64,000 nt of DNA from an uncultured Clostridia bacterium (lineage in GTDB: Bacteria > Bacillota > Clostridia > Oscillospirales > Acutalibacteraceae): the NCBI GenBank assembly GCA_937892115.1, contig CALAUI010000020.1, positions 186,001 through 250,000 on the forward strand, in the 5' to 3' direction. The position numbers and the translations under genes were made by a program. Shown here piece by piece: positions 24,225 to 31,352 of this stretch. The notes under the pieces were generated by a model that saw nothing but the letters and a program-made list of their open reading frames with translations, was not told where the DNA came from and searched no databases. Each line of letters begins with the position of its first letter. Position 1 is the stretch's first letter.

Positions 24225-25613
24225 TCAGATTTCCTCGTAAACAATTTTGTTGAGAGCATTGATATATGCTCTGATGCAGGCATCTACCGTATCGGCGGAA
24301 ATGCCGGTGCCGGAATAGATTTTGCCGTTGGAGAGAAGCTTGACGAGGGCTGAGCCGAGAGATTCCTTACCCTCGGTAACGGTGTTAATCTGGAAATCGT
24401 CAAGCTCGTAGTGACAGCCGAGACCCTGCTCGATTGCGCTGAATGCCGCATCAATGGGGCCTTCGCCTATACCCGTTCCGGCAATCGTTCTGCCGTCGGT
24501 TTTTCTGAGCACTACGTGTGCCATGGCGGTGGTAAGGTTACTGCTGGTAACCGTGTAGCTTTCAAGGTGATAGGTGGAGGGTGCCTGCATTGCGTAGGAG
24601 GCGATGAGGGCTTCAAATTCCTTTGTGCCTATGCTGCCCTTACGCTCGCATACTCTGACGATACCTCTCAGAACGCTGCTTGCATCCGCTTCCGTAAGGG
24701 TATAACCGAGCTTTTCGGCAGCATCGGAAACGTCCTTGATTGAGGCATCGCTGCTGAGGAATACGTCACCCGATACGGATTTTGTGTCGGTTTCCTTTTC
24801 CGTTTCGGCGATGAGATTTGAAAGAGTGTCAACGTCGGAGTGAATTCTGGTAAGGTCAATATCGGTGCAGATGCCGTATGCCTCACCCTTTGCGGCGATG
24901 ACCTTGGCGAATCTGTGGGTCTTAAGATGCTGTGAGCCCTCGGTAACGGATTTTACGCCGTCCGCACCGCGTATAACGCTTTCAAAAGCGGTGGAGGTTT
25001 CCATATAGAACATTCCCGATACCTTTACGTAAAGGGGAACGCTTATCTGCGATTTTACCCTGCTGACGAATTCTGCAAATTCAATGGGGAAAAGAGTACC
25101 CGCATCGTCGTCAAGAGTTACGGCTGTCGCACCGCAGTCCACGGCGATTTTTATTGCCTGCATGAGCACGGTTTCCTCTGCTCTTGAAGCGTCACAGGCG
25201 ATAAATTCCACGTTTTCGCAAAGCTGCTTTGCCGCCTTGACAAGCGTTTCGATGAGTTCCATCATTTTGGGAGCTTTGAAATGGTAAATATATTCCATCT
25301 GAACGGTGCTCAGGGGAAGAACGACCTGAAGGATGGGCTTCTGCGCCGTGCAGATGCATTCCCACGCCTGTTCAACGTCTCTGGGAGTCACACCGACGGG
25401 AATTGCAACGGCGGAGTTTTTAACTGCCTTTGAAATGGTATTGCAGATGATTCTGTCTTCTTTGAAATTTGAAACGGGATTGAGCTCTATCATGTCAACG
25501 CCCATATTGTCAACGGCGGTGGCGACGGCGACCTTTTCCCTGAAGAGAAGAGGATTCTTTCTTGACTCCGCAAGATGCTTGAGAGTGTAGTCGGATACGT
25601 AAATCTTTTTCAT
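24225..25613 (-). CDS. LeuA-like DRE-TIM protein, probably without synthase activity
   Basis: The 462-residue protein aligns along its length with 2-isopropylmalate/citramalate synthases: TIM barrel (about 1-270), linker, and C-terminal LeuA dimer/regulatory domain (about 345-455, with GEGPIDA for the usual GNGPVDA). The catalytic motifs are missing: the DTTLRDGxQ strand reads SDYTLKHLAES, and the HxHND metal motif reads YVKVSGMFY. It therefore probably cannot condense acetyl-CoA. The retained C-terminal domain is the leucine-binding module in true LeuA. I use ATG 25613 because GGAGG precedes it; an upstream in-frame extension would lie in the T-box leader. Confidence 0.82.
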   Translation of the reverse strand: MKKIYVSDYTLKHLAESRKNPLLFREKVAVATAVDNMGVDMIELNPVSNFKEDRIICNTISKAVKNSAVAIPVGVTPRDVEQAWECICTAQKPILQVVLPLSTVQMEYIYHFKAPKMMELIETLVKAAKQLCENVEFIACDASRAEETVLMQAIKIAVDCGATAVTLDDDAGTLFPIEFAEFVSRVKSQISVPLYVKVSGMFYMETSTAFESVIRGADGVKSVTEGSQHLKTHRFAKVIAAKGEAYGICTDIDLTRIHSDVDTLSNLIAETEKETDTKSVSGDVFLSSDASIKDVSDAAEKLGYTLTEADASSVLRGIVRVCERKGSIGTKEFEALIASYAMQAPSTYHLESYTVTSSNLTTAMAHVVLRKTDGRTIAGTGIGEGPIDAAFSAIEQGLGCHYELDDFQINTVTEGKESLGSALVKLLSNGKIYSGTGISADTVDACIRAYINALNKIVYEEI

Positions 25614-25642
25614 AATTAACCTCCGGAAAATGAGAATTGAAA

Positions 25643-25906
25643 ATAAGAAATCCCGCAGAGGATTTCTCTGCGGGATGATTACTGACACACAATAACCACG
25701 GTACCACCCGTATTGCCCGGAAGGGCCACTCAGGGAGCTCAGACAAGCTCCTGACCTGTAACGGGATCACCCGTAACCTCCTATGTATTCAGAGGTTCTG
25801 CTCCGATACGAGACAGCGGTAGAGGATTCCTGCCGTTTTACACCGACCAACGGCTCTCTGAAAGGCTTGCCCGGACCGCTTAATATCATCAAGGCATTTG
25901 CAATAT
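25643..25906 (-). promoter_or_regulatory. T-box leader, specifier read as Leu (CTC)
   Basis: Minus-strand RNA with AGAGAG and GGTG in Stem I, helix GATA/TATC at the K-turn, an upper specifier-loop helix AGCGGT/ACCGCT, the core TGGTACCGTGG (25696-25706) and a perfect terminator ATCCCGCAGA / TCTGCGGGAT (25650-25676) followed by TTTCTTATTTT. The specifier loop is well bounded by the two helices and reads CTC (plus-strand 25810-25812), Leu, followed by a purine. It controls the LeuA-like and TIM-ligase genes. Confidence 0.88.
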
Positions 25907-25912
25907 GCAAAT

Positions 25913-25941
25913 AATATAAACTAATAAATTCTCTTTGTCAA
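25913..25941 (-). promoter_or_regulatory. Promoter of the Leu T-box operon
   Basis: Minus strand: TTGACA (25936-25941), 17-base spacer, TATATT (25913-25918). Confidence 0.8.
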
Positions 25942-25973
25942 CACTTTTTTATTTTCGTTAATAAATATTGTGC

Positions 25974-26002
25974 TTGTAAATTACGGGGAAATAGTGTATA
26001 AT
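25974..26002 (+). promoter_or_regulatory. Promoter of the 26031 membrane-protein gene
   Basis: TTGTAA (25974-25979), 17-base spacer, perfect TATAAT (25997-26002). It is divergent from the Leu T-box promoter 32 bases away. AAGGAG precedes the ATG. Confidence 0.65.
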
Positions 26003-26030
26003 TCATCCAATATGCTAAGGAGATGAACTA

Positions 26031-27800
26031 ATGGATCCCATCAAAGTAGATTTTTCATCAAAACAGAAGGTTAAAGAGAAGGAAATCGTAATACCCCCCG
26101 AAAAGTCGGTACTCAAGATTATCCTCAGTCTCATTCTTACCGTTATCACCGCAGGCGTGGCGTATTACGTCATGCTTCCCGCTCTTAACGTCAAGGATTT
26201 CAACCTTTATATTTACCTCGCAATCGTTGCCGCATCATACGTTGTGTTCAACGGACTTTTTGCGGGAGTAATGACAAAGCCCGAGTACACTCCCTATGTA
26301 AAGAAAAGAGCAATCGTTCCCGGCATCATCATCGGCATTCTCGCTGTTGTTGTGGTAATCGGTTGGGTTATCGGCTGCGAATTTTTCAGAGCAAAGAGCT
26401 ACGGCAAGCTTATTGACGTAAACTCCGCCAGCAAGTTTTCCGAAAGCGTTGAGCAGACGGATAAGACTTCCTTCCGTGAGATTCCCAGACTTGATACGGA
26501 TTCCGCTTCCCAGATAGCCGCAAGAGCTCTCGGCGCTCTCGGTACCGAGGACCTCGTTTCACAGTTTACGGTTTCATCCATCAATACTCAGATAAACTAT
26601 CAGGGCAAGCCCGTAAGAGTCATTCCCCTTCAGTACGCAAATATCATCAAGTGGTTATTCAACACCAGCACGGGTCTTCCCGGCTACATCCTCGTCGATA
26701 TGGCTGACGAAAGTGCCGAATTTGTTGAGGTTGAGGGTAATATCAAGTATTCACCCGCAGAGCATTTCAACAAGCTCCTCAAGCGTCAGATCCGTTTCTC
26801 ACATCCCACCGCACTTCTCGGCGAAGCAACCATCGAGGTTGACGACGAAGGCGTTTCCTACTGGGTATGCCCCGTTCTTGACAACAAAATCGGTTTCTTC
26901 GGCGGTACCGACGTTATCGGCGCAATCATGGTAAGGACCGACGTCAAGGAATACGAAGATACATATTACACTATTGATCAGTTCAGAGAGGATCCCGCTC
27001 TTGAATGGATTGACAGAGTATATGAGTCCGACCTCGTTGTAAATCAGTATAATTATTTCGGCAAATACCAGAGGGGCTTCTGGAACTCGATTCTCGGTCA
27101 GAAGGGCGTTAAGTCCACCACCTCCGGTTACAGCTACATTGCCAAGGATGACGACGTATGGATGTACACGGGCGTTACCTCCGTTACCTCCGACCAGTCA
27201 ATCATCGGCTTCCTGCTTGTAAACCAGAGAACCAAGGAAGCTCTCTTCTACAGCGTAGAAGGCGGTACGGAAGAATCGGCACAGCTTGCGGCACAGGGCC
27301 GTGTAAAGGACCTCGGTTATACCGCTACGTTCCCGCTTCTTATCAATATCAACGGTGAGCCCACATACTTCCTTTCACTCAAGGACGACAGTAATATCGT
27401 TCAGCAGTATGCTCTCATCAATGTAAAGCAGTACAATAACAACAAGATGGGCGCAAACGGCACCGACCTTGAAGCGGCACTTACAAAGTATATGGCAGCT
27501 CTCGGCAAGAGCGATATTCAGCCCGAGCCCGAAACACCCGACACTCCCGATGAGCCCGATACACCCGACACTCCCGTTCAGGGTGACGGCACCGTTACCG
27601 GCACGGTTGCGGATATCAGGACTGCCGTAAAGAGCGGTGAAAGCTACTACTACATCAAGCTTGATGCAGGTGATTCATACTATGTAATCTCCGCTTCAAA
27701 GGACGAAAACGTGGTAATCCTCAATAAGGGTGACAGCGTAACCGTTTCCTTCAGCGGTGAAGGTGCAATCATCAAGGCAGATTCAATTACAATCAACTGA
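26031..27800 (+). CDS. Large membrane-anchored extracellular protein, function unknown
   Basis: The 589-residue protein has a short charged cytoplasmic N-terminus and three transmembrane helices (about 28-49, 58-80 and 93-117). A folded domain of about 350 residues follows, then an acidic Pro/Thr/Asp linker (PETPDTPDEPDTPDTP near 500) and a C-terminal beta-rich segment of about 70 residues resembling an OB-like barrel. I do not recognise a characterised family. Conserved-looking motifs are few, and no protease or lectin signature is visible. It has its own promoter and terminator. Confidence 0.7.
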   Translation: MDPIKVDFSSKQKVKEKEIVIPPEKSVLKIILSLILTVITAGVAYYVMLPALNVKDFNLYIYLAIVAASYVVFNGLFAGVMTKPEYTPYVKKRAIVPGIIIGILAVVVVIGWVIGCEFFRAKSYGKLIDVNSASKFSESVEQTDKTSFREIPRLDTDSASQIAARALGALGTEDLVSQFTVSSINTQINYQGKPVRVIPLQYANIIKWLFNTSTGLPGYILVDMADESAEFVEVEGNIKYSPAEHFNKLLKRQIRFSHPTALLGEATIEVDDEGVSYWVCPVLDNKIGFFGGTDVIGAIMVRTDVKEYEDTYYTIDQFREDPALEWIDRVYESDLVVNQYNYFGKYQRGFWNSILGQKGVKSTTSGYSYIAKDDDVWMYTGVTSVTSDQSIIGFLLVNQRTKEALFYSVEGGTEESAQLAAQGRVKDLGYTATFPLLININGEPTYFLSLKDDSNIVQQYALINVKQYNNNKMGANGTDLEAALTKYMAALGKSDIQPEPETPDTPDEPDTPDTPVQGDGTVTGTVADIRTAVKSGESYYYIKLDAGDSYYVISASKDENVVILNKGDSVTVSFSGEGAIIKADSITIN

Positions 27801-27807
27801 GACCCGC

Positions 27808-27832
27808 GGAGCCGCTTGCTTTAAGCGGCTCC
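27808..27832 (+). terminator. Terminator directly in front of hflX
   Basis: Perfect 10-bp hairpin GGAGCCGCTT / AAGCGGCTCC, loop GCTTT, then CGTTTT. It ends only 12 bases before the hflX start codon. Confidence 0.78.
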
Positions 27833-27844
27833 CGTTTTGAAATT

Positions 27845-29092
27845 ATGGAATTTTACGAAAACAAGCAGGAACCCGAAAAAGCCGTCCTCGTGGCGGTGGA
27901 TACAGGTGAATATGACTGCGATTCATCCCTCGCCGAGCTTGAGGAGCTTGCCGTGACGGCAGGAGCCGAGGTGGCGGGCTTCATCACGCAGAAAAGAGAC
28001 AAACCCGACAACGCTCTTTTTCTCGGAAGCGGCCGTCTTGAGGAGCTTGCCGAATACTGCGAAAACAACGAAATTGACGTTGTTATCGTTGACAGCGAGC
28101 TGACTCCCGTTCAGCAGAGAAACGTTGAAAATGCGGTAAAGGTCAGGGTAATTGACCGCACCACCCTCATTCTTGACATTTTCGCACAGAGGGCAATCAG
28201 CAATGAGGGTAAGCTTCAGGTTGAGCTTGCCCAGCTCAAATACAATCTTCCGCGTCTTACCGGTCAGGGCACGAAGCTTTCCCGTCTGGGAGGCGGTATC
28301 GGCACGAGAGGCCCCGGCGAAACCAAGCTGGAAAGTGACAAGCGGCATATCCGCAGACGAATCAAAACCCTTGAGGATGAGCTTGAGGAGCTTGAAAAAC
28401 GCCGTAATCTTGCAAGGGCAAGACGCGAAAAGGACAGAGTTGAAACCGTTGTAATCGTAGGTTACACCAACGCGGGCAAATCCACGCTGATGAATACGCT
28501 CACTCAGGCGGGAGTGCTGGCACAGGATAAGCTTTTTGCCACCCTTGACCCCACTTCAAGAGCTCTGACTCTCCCCGACGGCAGGAAGGTAATGCTGATA
28601 GACACGGTCGGATTTATCCGCCGTCTGCCTCACAATCTGGTGGAAGCATTCAAGTCCACTCTTGAGGAAGCTGTCTGCGCCAAGGTGATACTGAATGTGT
28701 GCGACTGCTCCGATCCCGAATGTGCGGAGCATCTTGAGGTCACCAATTCTTTACTTGACGAGCTGGGATGCAAGGATAAGCCGGTCATCTCCGTTCTCAA
28801 CAAATGCGACCTGCCCGTCAGCGAAAACATACCCCGCAATCTGCCCTTGTCCGTTGAAATATCGGCGATTGACGGCAGGGGACTTGATAAACTGCTTCAG
28901 ACGATATCCGAGGTTTTGCCTCCTTCAAGGGCAAGAGTAAAAATGCTCATTCCCTACTCGGACGGTGCGGCGGCGGCAGCCCTTCGCAGAGACGGAGTGA
29001 TTGCGGACGAGGCGTACCGTGAGGACGGTCTGTGGCTTGATATTACCGCAGACGTGGAGCTTATTGACAGATACAAAAATTACTGCATATAA
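27845..29092 (+). CDS. hflX: Ribosome-associated GTPase HflX
   Basis: The 415-residue protein has the HflX N-terminal domain with LFLGSGRLEELAEYC, a helical linker with GGIGTRGPGETKLE, and a G domain with GYTNAGKST (G1), DTVGFI (G3) and NKCDL (G4), ending in a short C-terminal domain. HflX splits or rescues stalled 70S ribosomes under stress. No clear Shine-Dalgarno is present: the bases before the ATG belong to the 3' arm of the preceding terminator and its T-run. No alternative Met occurs in the first 60 residues. Confidence 0.94.
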   Translation: MEFYENKQEPEKAVLVAVDTGEYDCDSSLAELEELAVTAGAEVAGFITQKRDKPDNALFLGSGRLEELAEYCENNEIDVVIVDSELTPVQQRNVENAVKVRVIDRTTLILDIFAQRAISNEGKLQVELAQLKYNLPRLTGQGTKLSRLGGGIGTRGPGETKLESDKRHIRRRIKTLEDELEELEKRRNLARARREKDRVETVVIVGYTNAGKSTLMNTLTQAGVLAQDKLFATLDPTSRALTLPDGRKVMLIDTVGFIRRLPHNLVEAFKSTLEEAVCAKVILNVCDCSDPECAEHLEVTNSLLDELGCKDKPVISVLNKCDLPVSENIPRNLPLSVEISAIDGRGLDKLLQTISEVLPPSRARVKMLIPYSDGAAAAALRRDGVIADEAYREDGLWLDITADVELIDRYKNYCI

Positions 29093-29111
29093 AAAGTTTA
29101 CATTTGACTGC

Positions 29112-29140
29112 TTGACAAAAACGGCGGTCATATATATAAT
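29112..29140 (+). promoter_or_regulatory. Full-consensus promoter of a 60-aa gene
   Basis: Perfect TTGACA (29112-29117), 17-base spacer, perfect TATAAT (29135-29140). Confidence 0.88.
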
Positions 29141-29173
29141 AAAGGAACAAAATTTAATCAGGAGGAAGCAAAT

Positions 29174-29356
29174 ATGGAAGCATTCAGCGGTTTAGGACAG
29201 CTCTTTGAGTACATCGCAACATGGTTCTTTACAGATTTCAATATCAGGACCATAGACACCACCACAATCCCTGCACTGCTTGATCTTGTATATCCTATCT
29301 GGAATCCCATCTGGGCTATCGTCAACCAGTTTTTAGGTGAGTGGTTCGGCTTCTGA
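29174..29356 (+). CDS. Aromatic-rich 60-residue small protein, unknown
   Basis: This 60-residue product is rich in Trp, Phe and Ile and has very few charged residues (two Arg-free helices around LFEYIATWFF and IWAIVNQFLGEWFGF). It looks membrane-associated or amphipathic rather than soluble. A GGAGG site precedes the ATG at good spacing, the promoter matches consensus at all 12 positions, and a terminator follows the stop, so it is a monocistronic and probably highly expressed gene. I do not recognise a family. A toxic peptide, signalling peptide or membrane-protein partner are all open. Confidence 0.72.
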   Translation: MEAFSGLGQLFEYIATWFFTDFNIRTIDTTTIPALLDLVYPIWNPIWAIVNQFLGEWFGF

Positions 29357-29367
29357 TCGGAATTATG

Positions 29368-29399
29368 CCTTCGTGGAGTTCCACGGAGGTTTTTCCTTT
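29368..29399 (+). terminator. Terminator of the small-protein gene
   Basis: 9-bp stem CCTTCGTGG / CCACGGAGG with one G-T pair, loop AGTT, followed by TTTTTCCTTTT. Confidence 0.82.
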
Positions 29400-29403
29400 T
29401 TTA

Positions 29404-29432
29404 TTGACAGCTTAAAAACATTGTAATATTAT
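29404..29432 (+). promoter_or_regulatory. Promoter of murD
   Basis: TTGACA (29404-29409), 17-base spacer, TATTAT (29427-29432). It starts within a few bases of the upstream terminator T-run. Confidence 0.75.
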
Positions 29433-29463
29433 CTATATATAAATTCGTTAAGGAAGATTTGAA

Positions 29464-30765
29464 ATGTTCAGCGATTTTATCCGGTATATTGAAGACAAAA
29501 AGGTGCTGATTCTCGGCTTCGGCAGAGAAGGCAGGTCCACCTACGATATTATCAGGCGCAGTCTTCCCGATAAGGAGCTGGGTATCAGCGACAGAAAGGA
29601 AATCCGTCTCAAGGATGACAGAGTCGTTATCCATTCGGGGAAATCCTACCTTGACTGTGTGGGAGATTACGACGTGGTCATCAAGACCCCGGGCATTTCT
29701 CTTAAAAACGTGATTCTGCCCCGCGATGTCGTCATAACCTGTCAGACTGATTTGTTCATGCATTTTTCCGACTGCAAGTGTATCGGCATTACGGGTACGA
29801 AGGGCAAGACCACGGTGGCGACCCTTCTTTACGGTATGCTGACCGAGGCGGGAATCAAGGCGGGACTTATCGGCAGTATCGGTGTCCCTGTTCTTGATAC
29901 CCTTGAGGACGGCGAGCCGGAAATAGCCATTGTGGAAATGTCTTCAAGTCAGCTTGAATTTACCACCGCATCCCCCGAAATCGCCGTGCTGACGAATATC
30001 TATCCGGAACACATAGAGCATCATAACGGCTTTACGGGATACGTAAGGTCAAAGCTGAATATCGCAAGGCATCAGAGCTTTGACAATTATTTTATCTGCA
30101 GTGCGCAGGGCAGCTTTGACGGTTACTGCGATTTTGCGGATATAAATTCTACAATCATAAAGGTGACCTCCGACCCCTCGGGGTTTGAAAGCATTTTGGA
30201 GGCGGCTGATGCCAATTTCAATATCATCGGCGATCACTATGTCGGAAACGTGCTGCTTGCAGCTGCTGCCGCAAGGCGTGCGGGAGTGAGCGACAAGGAT
30301 ATATGCAGGGCGGTCATGAAGTTTGAAGGCATTGAGCATCGCCTTGAATACGTAGGCAAGCGCGAGGGCATTTCGTTCTTCAACGATGCTCTTGCCACCA
30401 TTCCCCAGGCCACCATGGCGGCGGTTGAGGGGATCGGCAACGTTGACACCCTCATATTCGGCGGTATGTCGGTAGGCATTGACTACGACGAATTTGAAAA
30501 TTACCTTTACAGCTGTTCCGTTCCCAATATTATCGGGCTTCCCGATACGGGCAGGGAGCTTGTTTCAAATCTTGCCAACAGAGGATGCCGTAAAAATCTC
30601 ATCCTTGTGGATGATATGGAATCCGCAGTTGAAAAAGCATTCAACGTGACGGGCAAGGGAAAAAGCTGTCTTATGAGTCCGGCGGCATCGTCGTATAATG
30701 TCTACAAGGATTACGAACACAAAGGTAATCACTTCAAGAAGCTTGTTAAAGGTGTTGGCGCTTGA
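29464..30765 (+). CDS. murD: UDP-N-acetylmuramoyl-L-alanine--D-glutamate ligase
   Basis: The 433-residue protein has the three MurD domains: an N-terminal Rossmann-like UDP-binding domain (LILGFGREGRST), a central ATPase with GITGTKGKTTVATLL, and a C-terminal domain with the FEGIEHRLEYVG motif. It adds D-Glu to UDP-MurNAc-L-Ala in the cytosol. It stands alone, away from other mur genes. Its stop TGA lies inside the conserved loop of the following interspersed repeat. It is somewhat divergent, so a second MurD elsewhere in the genome is possible. Confidence 0.88.
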   Translation: MFSDFIRYIEDKKVLILGFGREGRSTYDIIRRSLPDKELGISDRKEIRLKDDRVVIHSGKSYLDCVGDYDVVIKTPGISLKNVILPRDVVITCQTDLFMHFSDCKCIGITGTKGKTTVATLLYGMLTEAGIKAGLIGSIGVPVLDTLEDGEPEIAIVEMSSSQLEFTTASPEIAVLTNIYPEHIEHHNGFTGYVRSKLNIARHQSFDNYFICSAQGSFDGYCDFADINSTIIKVTSDPSGFESILEAADANFNIIGDHYVGNVLLAAAAARRAGVSDKDICRAVMKFEGIEHRLEYVGKREGISFFNDALATIPQATMAAVEGIGNVDTLIFGGMSVGIDYDEFENYLYSCSVPNIIGLPDTGRELVSNLANRGCRKNLILVDDMESAVEKAFNVTGKGKSCLMSPAASSYNVYKDYEHKGNHFKKLVKGVGA

Positions 30766-30946
30766 TTATTTTGGCGAAAACCAGCCAAAACAGAATGCAA
30801 AGTAGGGCGGGATGCCCTCATCCCGCCGTGAAGGCACTTATCTTTTGGCAAGTGCCTTCTTCATTATTGAATAAAAATGTTTTGGCTTAAGCGATTTTTT
30901 GCCTCTGCCGTATCGCGATACTGTCTTCCGGCAAAGAAATCGCTTT
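30759..30946 (+). repeat. Interspersed structured repeat, copy 3
   Basis: This copy overlaps the last bases of murD. It has a short CGC/GCG hairpin around TTGATTATTTTG (30759-30776) and a perfect 10-bp long-range stem AGCCAAAACA (30783-30792) / TGTTTTGGCT (30878-30887). That stem encloses two hairpins (GGCGGGATG/CATCCCGCC and AAGGCACTT/AAGTGCCTT). A fourth hairpin AAGCGATTT / AAATCGCTT ends near 30946. The gap 30766-31352 contains only copies 3-5 and a terminator. Confidence 0.82.
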
Positions 30947-30968
30947 TTTCATCCAAACTAATCTGCGC

Positions 30969-31140
30969 TTTGCTTGAATCTATCGGCGAAGAACATACCA
31001 AACTGAATAATGTAAGTTATGATGTGGGCATTTATCTAATGGTAGATGTCTGCTTCTTATTTGAAATTAAAATGTTTGGTATTAAGCCGTTTTCCTCGTT
31101 CCCCGTACAAAAGTACTGTGTTCACTCGGAGAAACGGCTT
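30969..31140 (+). repeat. Interspersed structured repeat, copy 4
   Basis: Hairpin TTTGC/GCGAA around the conserved loop TTGAATCTATCG (30969-30990). Perfect 9-bp stem ATACCAAAC (30995-31003) / GTTTGGTAT (31074-31082). Final hairpin AAGCCGTTT (31084-31092) / AAACGGCTT (31132-31140). Confidence 0.85.
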
Positions 31141-31166
31141 TCTTTAACCGAAATCTTCTGCGTGTA

Positions 31167-31292
31167 CCACTTGAATCTTTCGGTGGAAACCAGTCAAAAC
31201 AGAATAAGCAATAATAAGGCAGACACTTATTTAACCGTAAGTGTCTGCTTCTCTTTTGATATTATATGTTTTGACTTAAGCGATTTTTTCGC
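31167..31292 (+). repeat. Interspersed structured repeat, copy 5
   Basis: Hairpin CCAC/GTGG around TTGAATCTTTCG (31167-31186). Perfect 10-bp stem AGTCAAAACA (31192-31201) / TGTTTTGACT (31267-31276). Inner perfect 11-bp hairpin GCAGACACTTA / TAAGTGTCTGC (31219-31248). Final short hairpin AGCGA/TCGCT, then TATTCAC repeats. Confidence 0.85.
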
Positions 31293-31315
31293 TATTCACT
31301 ATTCACTAAATAATA

Positions 31316-31341
31316 ACGGCGGGAAGATTGCTTCCCGCCGT
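31316..31341 (-). terminator. Terminator of the symporter-mmsA operon
   Basis: Perfect 11-bp hairpin ACGGCGGGAAG / CTTCCCGCCGT, loop of 4, followed on the minus strand by TATTATTTAG. Confidence 0.75.
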
Positions 31342-31352
31342 AGCTTTATGCT

